Assembly (NCBI RefSeq): GCF_029867415.1
Contig: NC_081184.1
Location: forward strand, 105,385,692 to 105,449,691
Direction of reading: 5' to 3'
DNA length: 64,000 nucleotides
Origin: Vicia villosa
Lineage: Eukaryota > Streptophyta > Magnoliopsida > Fabales > Fabaceae
The position numbers and the translations under genes are program-made. Of the stretch, positions 24,519 to 36,058 are shown in pieces. The notes under the pieces are model-generated. The model saw only the letters and a program-made list of their open reading frames with translations. It had not been told where the DNA came from and made no database searches. How positions within the stretch are numbered: the stretch's first letter is position 1; each line of letters starts with the position of its first letter.

Positions 24519-25600
24519 TAAAGGGTAATGGACCGTCGAGCCATGCGACGTTAAACGAAGCGCTTCGTGGGAGGCAACCCACAGTTTTAATAATTAATTT
24601 TTCTGTTTGTTTGTTTTATTTTCAGGAAATAAAAGGGGCATTTCAAGTGGAAGCTATGGAATGCACTACCCTCTGTGAGTCACCTCTCTCGGGCTTGTTC
24701 TAAAACATTGAGGTCAATGTTTTGTTCAAGTTTGGGGGAGGTTTACTCTTTGCATTTTAATTTATATTGCTGCTATAATATGTGTAAGACTTACAAAATC
24801 ATTCTCCCAAATTTTAACCGAAATTTTTAAATTTTGAAGAGTTTTGATCTTAAAGAGCGACCGGGAATAGTATATAGAGATGAAGGGAGGATTGTTTGAG
24901 AACAAGAAGTTTGGAATAATGTGACAAGAAGAGGTTTGGTTAAACACCCTTGGTTCCTTAAATGAAATACGAGTCTAACGTGTAGATTTGCACCATAGTA
25001 CTTGTATCCTGAGAAGTACTCCTCGAGTAGTTTATTGATACAGTCTGGCATAATTCAAATTCACATGCATGATGATTGGTTGAAAAAAAATAAAGGATAT
25101 AAGGTTGGCACCAAATGATGAAAAGGCGGTAAAAGGCAACCGGCTCGCTAAGTTGGGTAACCCTTACCCGGTTATTCAGCCCAAAGGAGGTTGATCCCCA
25201 AACGTCGTCCAAAAGGACAATATACAACTGTAAAGTTTGAAAATTTCATCGGTAATAAGAAAGTAGCAAATGCTGCTCGTTTGGTGCCAGAAAAAGAAAA
25301 CAAAAAGTATTGATCTGTCTCATGCATGTGATGATTATTATGAGAAATACAGTGCCGTATTGTGATTGTCCGAATGAAGGAGGAGGAAAATTGGAAAGAG
25401 ACTTAAGTGCAAAGCGTAGTTGGAGAGGTATCTAAAAGGGGAGCTTAAGGTTTAAAGTGGGATCAGAAACTCGTCGCGTCATGTGAATGCCGGACCAACT
25501 GTTTCTTGATCAATAAAACTGGATATCTCACGTATGAATACCGATGTGCCTTGAAGGTCATTAACTCTTGTAATTGTCGCTTGAGGTCAAGCAACGGTTT
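24519..25600 (+). other. 3' non-coding region of the Athila-like element
   Basis: It begins with the conserved-looking GCGCTTCGTGGGAGGCAACC block at 24560-24579. It holds an internal polypurine-like copy (AAGTTTGGGGGAGG at 24728-24741), almost identical to the real tract before the 3' LTR. No RT or integrase remnants are seen, so the loss of pol is complete. Confidence 0.7.
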
Positions 25601-25615
25601 AAGTTTGGGGGAGTT
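25601..25615 (+). promoter_or_regulatory. Polypurine tract of the Athila-like element
   Basis: AAGTTTGGGGGAGTT lies directly before the 3' LTR start at 25616. Confidence 0.85.
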
Positions 25616-26954
25616 TGATCAGTGGTTTTCACACGTATTTTTATCGTTATTTTTAGTTGTCTTTGAAGTATTTTATTTTATGTTTTAATTCATTATTCGT
25701 CATTTTATGCTTTGGTTTTGTGTTTAAGTGTTTGCAGACTCAAATGAATGAAGTGGAGAAAATCGGTGAAAAAGTGAAGAAACTGAAGAAAAGCACACAT
25801 GCTGGTCACACGCGTCCCAAGACGCGTTTCCTAGGTCCACACGCGTGCCCACACGCGTCCAGCAAGAGAAAAACGCACCTCCTGCCCACACGCGTCCCTG
25901 GACGCGTTTCCTGAGCCCACACGCGTGTCCAGACGCGTCCCAGACTACCAGACGCGTGCCCACACGCGTCCCAACTGCCAGAATTGCAAAGAAAGCTTCC
26001 CCTCTGCCCAAACGCGTCCCAGGACGCGTGTCACAGCACCAGACGCGTTCCCACACGCGTGTGCACGTGATTTTTGGGCCTGTTTTGCTGAAAAGCCCAG
26101 AATGACAGTAATAAAAGAACCAGATTGCGTTTGGACAAGGGTTCGACGAATTTGGGAGCGAAAATACACTGTGAAAGGCTGGAGAACTCAGATTTGATGC
26201 AAGGATTGAAGAATTCTATGAGCTTTTGCCATTGAAGATTGGATTTCCTTCATTTATCTGTAATGTCTACAATTAACACTATGTTTTCTGTTATTTTTAT
26301 GAGTAGCTAAACCCCCCATTGCTAGGGGGGTGACCCTGATTCTGATTGTGATGAATTTATTCAATTGATGCAATAACTATTTTACTTCTCGTATTTGTTA
26401 ATTTGTTCTTCATCCGTTAATAATGCTTTATCCGTCGGAAAAACGGATTCTGATTATGAATAAATAGTGTAGCTGGACAGCATATTATTTGTGGACATGA
26501 TTAAGAACATATAATTTTTATATCACCTAGGACTAGGGATATCATATTGTAACCGGAATTTCTTGTTATTGGAATGCTTGATCATAACCGTAATTATCTA
26601 TGGACATAGTAATTAGGTTGTGAGGTCAAAGATCTTTTCACTAAGGCCTTAGGATTAGATACTCTAAAGAACCGGTAATTAACTATGAAAAGCATGTTAT
26701 TGTATTGAGACAGAAAATTCGTTGCATGAAGAATCATTCACCGTCCCTAGCAATCTACTCATCTCTGTTCATCGTTCCATTATTCCGTTTATTTACTTTA
26801 TTTGCAAAATCAATCAAAACAACCTTTTGAACTTTTGTTTAATTGAAACACTGATAAAACTCTATATCGTCAAGCAGTCCTTGAGATTCGATACTTGGGA
26901 TTTTCCCATTACTACTACATAAGCAAAAATAGTACACTTGCTATTTTCCTATCA
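25616..26954 (+). repeat. 3' LTR of the Athila-like element
   Basis: The same length as the 5' LTR (1339 bp). All fourteen ACGCGT sites are intact here. The C6/G6 hairpin is at 26312-26330. Confidence 0.92.
25810..26060. repeat. ACGCGT palindrome array in the 3' LTR
   Basis: ACGCGT starts at 25810, 25822, 25841, 25853, 25890, 25902, 25921, 25933, 25952, 25964, 26012, 26024, 26043 and 26055. These are seven pairs; each pair is exactly 12 bp apart, and pair starts are 31, 49, 31, 31, 60 and 31 bp apart. Confidence 0.97.
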
Positions 26955-28610
26955 GTAGTCTCCCGAACAATATCAGGTCCAAGAACTACACCCTCACCGG
27001 ATTCATGCCAACATAACGGAGTCCTACACCTCCGACCATACAATGCCTCGAAAGGTGCCATACCAATACTCGAATGGTAACTATTGTTGTAAGTGAACTC
27101 GATCAAAGGAAGATAGGTATCCCATGAACCTCCCTACTCAAGTACACAAGCTCTCAACAAGTCCTCCAATGACTGAATAGTTCTCCCCGTCTGACCATCC
27201 GTCTGAGGATGATATGCCGAACTCAACCTCAAATTAGAACCCAACGCTCCTTGCAAACTCTTCCAAAAATCAAAAGTAAAACGCGGATCCCGATCCGAAA
27301 CAATACACAAAGGAATGCCATGTAACTTAACAATCACACTGGTATAGATCTCAGCCAACCTCAATACAGGATAAGTGATGTTAATAGGAATAAAGTGAGC
27401 CGTCTTCGTAAGCCTACCAACAATCACCCAAATCGAATCATGTCCCCTAGACGTATTCGGAAAACCTGTCACAAAGTCCATATAAATGCTATCCCATTTC
27501 CATTCCGGAACTTCCAACGGTTGCATCAATCCTGCAGGTTTCTGATGTTCAACTTTCGATTTCTGACAAGTTAAACATGCATACACAAACTGAGCTATGT
27601 CACGCTTCATTCCAGGCCACCAAAACAACTTCTTCAAATCTTGGTACATCTTAGTTGCTCCTGGATGAATACTCAAATTACTCCTATGACCTTCTTCCAG
27701 AATCGCTCTCTTCAAATCAATGTCATCAGGAATACAAATCCAATCACCGAATCTCAACACACCTTGTGTATCCAACTTGAAATCCTTATTCCCAGGTTGG
27801 TCAATCCCAACCATCGAATCTACCAACTTCATATCTAACTTATGCGCTTCTCGGATACAATCCAGAAAATCATTGTTAATCTTCAACATACCCAGCATAA
27901 CACTCTTCGGGGTCATTTCATAAACCAAACTCAAATCTCTGAATTGTTCGATCAAATCCAATTCCTTAATCATCATAGCCGACATATGCAAAGTCTTTCG
28001 ACTCAAAGCATCGACCACAACATTAGCTTTTCCTGGATGATAATTCAAACCAAAGTCATAATCCTTCAACAGCTCTAACCACCTTCTCTGCCTCATATTC
28101 AATTCCTTCTGATTGAATAGGTACTTCAAACTCTTATGGTCTCTAAATACTTCAAATCTAGAACCATAGAGGTAGTGCCTCCAAATCTTCAACACAAACA
28201 CAACAACAGCAAGCTCCAAATCATGCGTAGGATAGTTCTTCACGTGAACCCTCAACTTCCTTGACGCATAAGCAACAACCTTATCATTATGCATGAGCAC
28301 ACCACCTAACCCCATCGTATATGTGTCACAATAAACCACAAACGAATCCTCTGAATTAGGCAATATCAAAATCGGAGCCGACGTCATCCTCTTCTTTAAT
28401 TCGACAAAACTCTATTCACATTGCATATCCCATACAAAAGCCTTACCCTTACAGGTCAACCTTGTCAACGGTAGTGCCAACTTGGAGAAACCTTCAATGA
28501 ATTGTCAGTAATAACCAGCTAATCCCAAAAAGCTTCTAATCTTGGTAGCTGACTTAGGAGTCTCCCATTTCAACACAGCATCTACTTTAGATGGATCTAC
28601 CGTAATGCCA
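26955..28610 (-). pseudogene. pol of Tekay-like element: end of RT, RNase H, integrase
   Basis: Read from 28610 down: the RT C-terminal end ([29 protein letters not shown]) with stops near 28505 and 28411; then the long open part 28387-27134 (417 residues) with the RNase H start (PILILPNSEDSFVVYCDT, VLMHNDKVVAYASRKL), integrase zinc-binding HHCC (CLTCQKSKVEHQKPAGLMQP) and integrase catalytic core (MDFVTGFPNTSRGHDSIWVI, SDRDPRF, SAYHPQTDGQT). A stop at 27131-27133 precedes the last integrase part (EFTYNNSYHSSIGMAPFEAL, 27104 to 26955). There the Athila insertion interrupts it, and the frame resumes at 20578. All visible stops look like single C-to-T changes, so the gene was intact when it arrived. 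Confidence 0.85.
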
Positions 28611-28639
28611 TACGACATTGTTAGAGATAGATACCAAGG

Positions 28640-29605
28640 AGGTCTGTTATATCCTTGTCATTTATTCCACCTTGAAACTAGTACCCTAGAAGAAGCACAA
28701 GGTGGGCGAGGAGAAGCATACGACTATTGATAAGGACGTTCAAAATTTTAGGAGTGTCGGCTTCATACCCGGGGTTAAGTATCCGTCTTGGATGGCTAAC
28801 TTGGTCTTGTTATGGAAGTCATCAAACAAGTGGCACATGTGTGTCGATTTCACTAACCTGAACATCTCATATCATAAGGATCCACATCCACTGCCCAATA
28901 TTGATCGACTTATTGATGGGTCATCCAGTTACAAAACCTTAATTTTTATGGATTCCTACTCAAGCAATAATCAGCTAAATATGAATCTTGTGGGCACGCC
29001 CAAGACTGCACTCATGTCCAATCATAACAATTACTACTACATTGGCATGCCTTTTGGACTTAAAAATATGGGCATCACTTACCAAAATGGATGTGGTTTT
29101 CTCAAAACAGATTGGGCAAAACTTGGAGGTCTTTATTGATGATATTATTGTGAATATCTCAGAGGGGAAGTCATTATTTAAACTTGGAAGACATCCTGGA
29201 GTCAGTCAGGAGGTATGTATACTATCTATGGATGACCACGTGCTCTTTTGGTATGCATGCACGAAAAATCTCCACGTATGGATACTATCTATGGATGACA
29301 CCTCAAACATGAAAGGAAGCAGCGTTGAAACAATGATAGAGGGACCAAACTACCTCCTGATAGAGAAATCCTTGAAGTTTGAGTTTAAATGCAACAACAA
29401 CCAAGTCAAATATGAAGCCCTTATTATCGGTATTGTTCTTGCCCTATAGATGATCACTTCAAGCCTCAAGGCCAGGAGTGACTCACAGTTATTGGCGAAT
29501 CATGTTGCCAAGAAATATGAGACGAAGGATACCTAACTTATCAAATATCTAATATAAGGTACATGAGTTATTATAATCTTTCAAAGATTTTGAGATAACA
29601 TATTT
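28640..29605 (+). pseudogene. Tat/Ogre-type reverse transcriptase and RNase H fragment
   Basis: On the plus strand the RT palm and fingers are readable: WMANLVLLWKSSNKWHMCVD, then DPHPLPNIDRLIDGSS, FMDSYSSNNQ, YYIGMPFGLKN (28702-29139). After a frame change comes the Y/F-IDD catalytic block as EVFIDDIIVN near 29128-29157, and from about 29330 an RNase H part (LKFEFKCNNNQVKYEALI). Sequence resembling the continuing RNase H runs to about 29603 with stops. No LTR or gag of this element is present; both edges are junctions with other elements. Some internal segments look duplicated (the 'ILSMDD' phrase occurs twice near 29220 and 29280). Confidence 0.75.
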
Positions 29606-32460
29606 TAGGCACCCTTAACCCTTTCCTAAGGTTTGCATTTAAGGTTTATAAGAGTATTATGGTAAGGTTTAGGGTTTATAGCTAAGAAAATGAATAGGGT
29701 GAAAAGTGAGATTTAAAACCCAATTGAGGTTTTAGGGAAGGGGATTCGCCTTGTTGCCAAGTGCCTACGTACCTCCTTATGGAGGATCAGAGTCAACGTA
29801 GTTCGGGGGAGGGTTGTACGCCTTAGAATTAATATGAATGTATGAAGGCATTTTGAATTGCCTTATCGAAGTTTTGAAGATCCGTAATTTGAAGATGAAA
29901 GAGTGTTTTAAAATGGCATACAACCCTGATTTTAATTTGTTCCATTAATCGCGATGATTAATAGATTTAATCACCATATTTAACAGATTTAATAAGAATT
30001 GCTAATTATTTTAATCGATAGATTCGATTATCACTATTAACAAATTGAATGTATTTTAAAATTAAATTATTAATTTATCGTTACTCCTCACAATCAATAG
30101 ATTTGATAAAAAATAGTAACGAGTTGATAGAAAAGAAATGCCAATCATCTTAACCAATAGAATGGTTAAAACCTTTTAGCAAAATAAACCCTATTTAAAT
30201 TTAATTAATTAAATAATTAGATAATCGATTATTACCCATCGCGATCAATAAATTTAATCGAAACGAATAATAAATTAAATTTTAATGTTTATCATATTTT
30301 AATTTAATTTAAAAAATCATATTATAAATAAAATAAAAATTAAGAAATTAATTATGTAATTATATTTAAATAATTAAAATAAAATAAGAAAGTAAGAGAT
30401 TTTGATTCAGTGTGGCTAGCTTGTGGTGCATGCTATGCACTCTCTAATCCTATGCGCCAGATCTGGGTGGTTAGGGATCTAATGGATGGGGGTTGAGGGT
30501 ACATGGTGAATCACAAGGCTGTGTGCGCATGGGATGATAGGAGAAAATTTGTAAAAAAAAATAGAAAGGGCCAGGGATTGAACCCTGGACCCTCAGGTAA
30601 ACGAGTGGACGCTCCCACCAACTCAGCCAAATTAACCACGCGTTAACCAAATACCTTGAATTAAATATTAAAAAACAAACGAATGAATGGAAAAACGCGC
30701 GCGTGAATTTAAACGAGCCAATGGTACAGGGACATCTCATCATCGTCCCCACTCACCTTGCCAAAAACCTGAAATTTAGCTACGATTTCACTAGGGATTT
30801 ATCTCATAGCAGATTAACCTGTTCACAACGAATAGCACATACGCATGAATAAATATTTCGCGACCCCCCCAATCTTTTCGTCCAAGCCTCACGAATTTGA
30901 CTATGCCCTTAAATCCCTCCAATTTTACCCCTAGCGCAAAGCCCCAATTTTAAACTCATGAACCCTAGCTCGGCTATCAATGGCGAAACATGTTTGAACC
31001 ACACAAACTCCAATTGAACAATCCAGAAACATTCATAGCATTGAAACAAAGCATGATATACAATCAAATTCACCTAAAGATCCATGAATTACTCTAATCG
31101 ATCCTAAGTTTAGAACGACATACCTGGGCTTATATGGAGGTGTTCTGGGTGTGTTGATGCAGAGTAACGATCCAGACACCTTCAGAATGCTTCAAGGAAT
31201 CTTTTGCACTCTTCAAATCCACTTGCAATGCCCTAATTCCCCAAAACCGATTCCAAGTTTTTGATGGTTTTTTTGTGTTCTTGCATATGCTTCTCTGCCC
31301 AGAATTTCGACCCCTAATCCTATGCAATGTCTTCACTACTTATAGGGGAATGAATTAGGTTAAAACAATAGTCCAAAAGATCCTTGAATCAATTATTTAC
31401 AAATTTGATTGAATCTTGATTTTTCCCTTTCCAAATTTAGCCAATTATGCACCTTCTCTTTCCAATCTCTTTACACACGAAATTGTATTGAAAATATGCA
31501 ATAAATATTGATTGGAATTGATTATTATGAGGCCTATAACCAATTATTTGATTTTTCTTTGATTTATGTGACTTTAAATTATTATTTAAATGAATAAAAA
31601 GCCATGTAAAATCAAATAAAATCTATTAATTCGTGGAAAATGAATTTGATAGCTTGTGGACCAGGATTAAACCTTAAAAAGTTAGGCCCATTTGCAGGAA
31701 ACTCCAATTTGAACCCCTTTTACTTCACATTTTTCCTTCAAAATTGCTCAACTTTGACAAGGCATATCGCCCCCAATTTTTAAAATATGAAAGAGTTCTA
31801 GGACTTTTTGGAAACCTCAAGATTTCCTCTACAATCCACTTTGGAACATATTTTTCATTTGGAGATTTTATCTTGATGATATGCCCTTTGACAAAAAACT
31901 GCTTATGGTTGACTTTTGAAAAGGACCTATAATCTTTTGTATCATATCTCCCAAATGAAGCATTTCTGGCCTTGGCATGTGAGATACAAAGTTGTAGAGA
32001 ATCCAATTTCCTTCAAAATAGGATTTGAGTGAGAAATTTCTGATATTCCATGTGAAAGTTATGTCTGGTCAAAGTTTAGTTGACTTTTTAGACCAAAACC
32101 CTAATTTAGTAACCATGCCCTTTGTTGATTTTGAAGCTTTTCCCTGATGAATCATGATCAACCTTTGATCAAATGATAAATGATACTTCATAATATTGAT
32201 GTTAACCAAAAATCAAGAGTTTTGACTATACTTTGACCATAGTTGAATTTTAGGTCAAACTAGTCGACTGTGGATCATCTGAGCCATTGAATGGGAAATC
32301 CTTGGAGTTGAAGCTTGACTTTAGATATGGAGATGGTTTGGAACATAATGATCCATATGAAATCCATTAGAGACCTTGACTCATCCATTTTCTTTGAATA
32401 AACCCTTGAGCCCTTAGCCATTGAAGATGAAATGAGGTGGGCAAATTTTGGGGTATGACA
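29606..32460 (-). repeat. 3' LTR of level-1 Ogre-like element, truncated
   Basis: In sense it begins TGTCATACCCCAAAATTTGCCC at 32460. Comparison with the right LTR shows that 106 bp at its 3' end are missing at 29605/29606. A TATA-like CCTATAAGTAG (minus) is at about 31341-31351, and a tRNA-like module is at 30568-30638. It carries no gene. Confidence 0.85.
30568..30638 (-). other. tRNA-like module with A and B boxes in level-1 3' LTR
   Basis: On the minus strand: A box TGGCTGAGTTG (exact match to TRGYNNANNNG), B box GGTTCAATCCC (exact match to GGTTCRANNCC), a T arm with six paired bases each side, and a run of nine T downstream that would end Pol III transcription. No full acceptor stem is evident, so it is not called a tRNA gene. 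Confidence 0.65.
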
Positions 32461-32480
32461 GTTGCCCCTGTTCAATCATC
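32461..32480 (-). promoter_or_regulatory. Polypurine tract region of level-1 element
   Basis: In sense GATTGAACAGGGGCAAC directly precedes the 3' LTR. The same arrangement, with a neighbouring conserved AAGAYGATT block, occurs in the level-3 element at 38459-38478. Confidence 0.7.
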
Positions 32481-32689
32481 TTAAACCGGAGGATGTAGAT
32501 TGGCTTGTATGCCTGTTGGAGTATGACGCTGGAAGAGGATTGAACACTAGAATACCCAAAAATTTGCGCTTGCTGGTGCAGGAAGCAGTTTTGGAGATGG
32601 GCTTAAAGATGCCATCCAGTTGTTTGACAAGATGCGTGTATAAAGCATACGCTTTTCATACCTGGATCATACGCATTGATTGTATCTGG

Positions 32690-34436
32690 GGAGAGATGAA
32701 GTAATGTCTTACATAAGACTACCTGAAGAGGTTCCTGAGTAGGGTATATCAATGATTGATGTAAAGAAGATTAGGCTTTAAACAAAGCTCGGGAAAAAAT
32801 GTCTTAGAGAGGACTAACTAAAGGCTTCCTAAAAGGGCGAGAGATGTCTTGGAAAGGATTGGATAAATGTTTTAAGAAGATTACCTAGAAAGGTATGATA
32901 TGTCTTAAACAAGACTGACCTGGATAGGCTGAGATATGTCTTAAACAAGACTCACCTGGAGAGGCTTCTTAGAAAGGATCTGAAATGTCTTAAATAAGAC
33001 TAACCTAGAGAAGTTCTTGAAAAGGATATGATCTGTCTTAAACAGGACTAACCTGGATAGGCTGAGATATGTCTTAAACAAGACTCACCTGGAGAGGCTT
33101 CTTAGAAAGGATATGAAATGTCTTAAACAAGACTAACCTAGAGAAGTTCCTGGAAAGGATATGATATGTCTTAAATAGGACTACCTAGAAAGGCTCCTCG
33201 AAAGGGTATGTTATGTCTTAAACAAGGTTAACCTAGATATGTCTTAAACAAGACTGACCTAGAAAGGCTCCTAGAGAGGATAAGAAAGGTCTTAGAGAAG
33301 ACTACCTAGAAAGGTTCCTAGAAAGAATGATAAGCGTCTTGGAAAAGACTACCTAGAAAGGTTCCTAGAAAGGATAAGAAATTCTTTGATTGTCTCTGAA
33401 TTGCCTTTGAAGAAAGACTCGAAATGAAGCATCAGAATTGTATCTGTGAGCGTTAAGATTGAATCGTTGATACGATCGTATTTGCACCGTACTTGGATGA
33501 TAATATCCTTTTGATTATGAAGTAACCTGAAAAGGCAACGTTAATTTTATGCAATGTCATGATGCATGTGTCATGTAATGAGATTCTCAAAATAAATGAG
33601 AATCTTGTATGTTATGTATGTATGACGATCCCAAATTATAGGTCGTAAATAATACAGGCGTATGAAAGCCAATTACGCAACAATGCTCCTTGTGTGATGC
33701 TAGCTTGATTTCCCCAACACCAGAAATTTTGAGAGACGTGCCCCTTAATCTGAAGGAAGTATCCTTAGAGGGAACTCGAATTTTGCCATGTCAAACCACG
33801 AACTTGATATGCACTGCCCCCGGTATTTGAATTCTTGAAAGATATGCTTCTAGTCAATATGATCTTTGATTGTATGCCCCTGTAATCCTCGAAATTTTGC
33901 CCCTGTATAGGAGAACCCTCTGGACGTGGTTTCCCCATTCAAGGGTCTTTATTATAAATGATCGCCTTTGATTTAAACCAACTTCGAGATCTCCTTGATG
34001 CTAAATATTGATTTGAATGTGAAACAGATGCTTTTCAGAATGAGTCATGCGTTTTGGTCGTATCTGATGGACAGTAATTTGCTGAGTACTCAGAATGAGA
34101 TGATGTCTTCTAGAAAATTACCTGAAGAGGTTCTTGGAAAGGATAGGAAACTGTCTTAAACAAGACTGTACTTTAAACAAAGCTCAAGGGGACATGTTTG
34201 TAAAGAAGGTAAAAAAAACTCCTATAGAGGATAACACTGGTTTAAGGGATATTGTGTTTTAAACAAAACTCAGGAAGAGACGTCTTGAAGAAGATTGCCC
34301 TAGAAAGGATAGGAGATCGTCCTAAAGAAGACTGTACTTTAAACAAAGTTTGACAAGGTTCTTGGAAGGATAAGAGAAATGTTTCTAGAGAAAAACTGTC
34401 TAAAAAGGTTTATAGAGATATGTCTTTAAAGGAGAC
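32690..34436 (-). repeat. Tandem repeats in the 3' untranslated region of level-1 element (left part)
   Basis: Degenerate units of about 48 bp, built around 'GTCTTAAACAAGACTAACCT' and 'GGTTCCTAGAAAGGAT', fill most of 32690-33400 and 34080-34436. A non-repetitive stretch with no gene lies between. The array continues at 56219 on the far side of the copia insertion. Confidence 0.85.
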
Positions 34437-35801
34437 TGTTAGACGCTGGCCTAAGAATCTAGAGGGGGGGTGAATAGATCTCACAGAGTTTTTCGGAGTT
34501 AATTGAACTTTAAGCGATAGCGGTTTTGAATCGACTCGCGTCTATTCCGGACCACTATTGAAACGATTGTATATGTGTTAAAACCACTAAACAGCTTGAG
34601 ATAAACGATAAGAGAATACCCTATAGAATCAATATGTCGCTCTAATGAAAATCGATTAACTTCTTATATGATGAACGATGTTTGCAATGCAGTAATAGTG
34701 AAAGAAGCAAAAACACAAACACTTGGTGATAATGATCAAATTGATAGTAATTCAATGTGTGATGAATTGTGATATTTATACAAGTTCTTAATTCACAATT
34801 TTAACACTCGAATCGTTGATCAATCTGCAATTATAACCAAATATGAACAGAACTTAAATGAAAAGATAAAAGCGACAAGAACACGATATTTGTTCAGGCA
34901 GTTCGTCGATCGTCCTCGCTACGACTACGTCTGCCCCCAATTCCAAACTGAAATTGGGAAATCTTCCATTAATGTTGAAAGCAGTTTATACAAAGAAGAT
35001 AACAAAGCGATAAACAATAAACCAAATTTGTCGATCCTTTGAATCTTCTTCCCCCTTAATCTTGAGTCAGATTTGTCGCACGCTCGCGAAATAAGGGACA
35101 GAGTCGCCACCAATATATTTATCCCATAAGGGAAAGGAATATCAGAAAACCTGGAATAAGGAAAGGATAAGAAAAGGTCTTGCGACCAGAGATAAGGTAC
35201 GGGAGTCGGTTACGCGAGGGGAAGGTACTAGCACCCCTCACGCCCATCGTACTCGATGGTATCCACCTATGTTTGTTGCTATCTAAAGGGTGTATAAATC
35301 TAAAGCTTAATGCTAAGGGAATGCATGCAAATGAAAGAAAAGAAACACGGGGAAAATAAGGTTTATAAATAATTGTGCTCGCTTAGGCCCCGCGACCTAA
35401 TGCCTACGTATCCTTTTCAGGAATCAGAGCGCCGTAGTTCGACTCTTTAGTTTTTGTTTGTTTTTGTGTTTTTTAGTTGAACAGTTACATTCGCACTCCG
35501 CTGCTCGACCTCTGGAGTCTTAAGCTGGGAATGGAGCGGAAATAACGTGTCCGATTAAGAGAAAGAATGCCCTGAAGGCAAGAGAAAGAATGCCTCGGAG
35601 GCAAGAGAGAGAAGAGAGAATATTGGTTTGTGTTTTTTATGTAACTTCATGATGAACAAAACCCAATACAAGGCTTCGCACCACTTCATTACTTTGTTTA
35701 GGTCTGAGCCTTTATTAAGTGTTTTAGATGTTTTTGGTTGAGTGTTTTTTAAGGGAATTTACTTTGCGATTCGAATCACATAAAAATGCATAATGATCGA
35801 G

Positions 35802-36058
35802 AAGCAGATTAGGGAATGAATCCCACTCACTTCTATCCCATTATGTAATGTTCAAGAAACAGATTAGGGAATGAATCCCACTCATTTCTATCCCATTAAT
35901 TAATGTTCGAGAAACAGATTAGGGAATGAATCCCACTCATTTCTCTCCCATTAAGTAGTGACCGAGAAACAGATTAGGGAATGGATCCCACTCATTTCTA
36001 TGCCACTAAGTGATTGAGAAACAGATTAGGGAATGAATCCCACTCATTTCTCTATCAC
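35802..36058. repeat. Five direct repeats with nested inverted repeats in level-3 3' LTR
   Basis: Each unit carries GAGAAA, then GGGA, ATGAA, TCCC, and finally TTTCTC or TTTCTA, i.e. two nested inverted repeats. The same block is at about 43736-43992 in the other LTR. Confidence 0.9.

Larger units (their letters stand above)
20579..26954 (+). mobile_element. Athila-like Ty3/gypsy element, gag-protease only, young
   Basis: It has two 1339-bp LTRs (20579-21917 and 25616-26954), a tRNA-Asp type primer binding site, gag-protease ORF, polypurine tract and target duplication GTAGT (20574-20578 and 26955-26959). By eye the LTRs differ at roughly a dozen positions (under 1 %), mostly C/T or G/A changes. 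RT, RNase H and integrase are absent: after the protease comes about 1.1 kb of non-coding DNA and then the 3' LTR. The element must have been mobilised by an autonomous relative. It lies in the integrase gene of the Tekay-like element. Confidence 0.92.
17701..28610 (-). mobile_element. Ty3/gypsy Tekay/Del-like chromovirus, 5' part missing, split by an Athila-like element
   Basis: On the minus strand: the end of reverse transcriptase, RNase H, integrase with C-terminal chromodomain-like region, polypurine tract, 3' LTR (17701-20019). The 5' LTR, gag, protease and most of RT are gone; at about 28610 unrelated plus-strand Tat sequence begins. The Athila-like element at 20579-26954 interrupts integrase. 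Three in-frame stops in the pol part look like CAG to TAG or CGA to TGA changes, i.e. C-to-T decay. Confidence 0.82.

Noticed and set aside
28619..29605. RT of the Tekay-like element continuing upstream
   Set aside because: It lies on the opposite strand and its motifs are Tat-type, so it is a different element joined by rearrangement.
30568..30638. Functional tRNA gene
   Set aside because: A and B boxes and T arm are good but no pairing acceptor stem or clean anticodon arm is visible, and the module lies inside an LTR in two copies.
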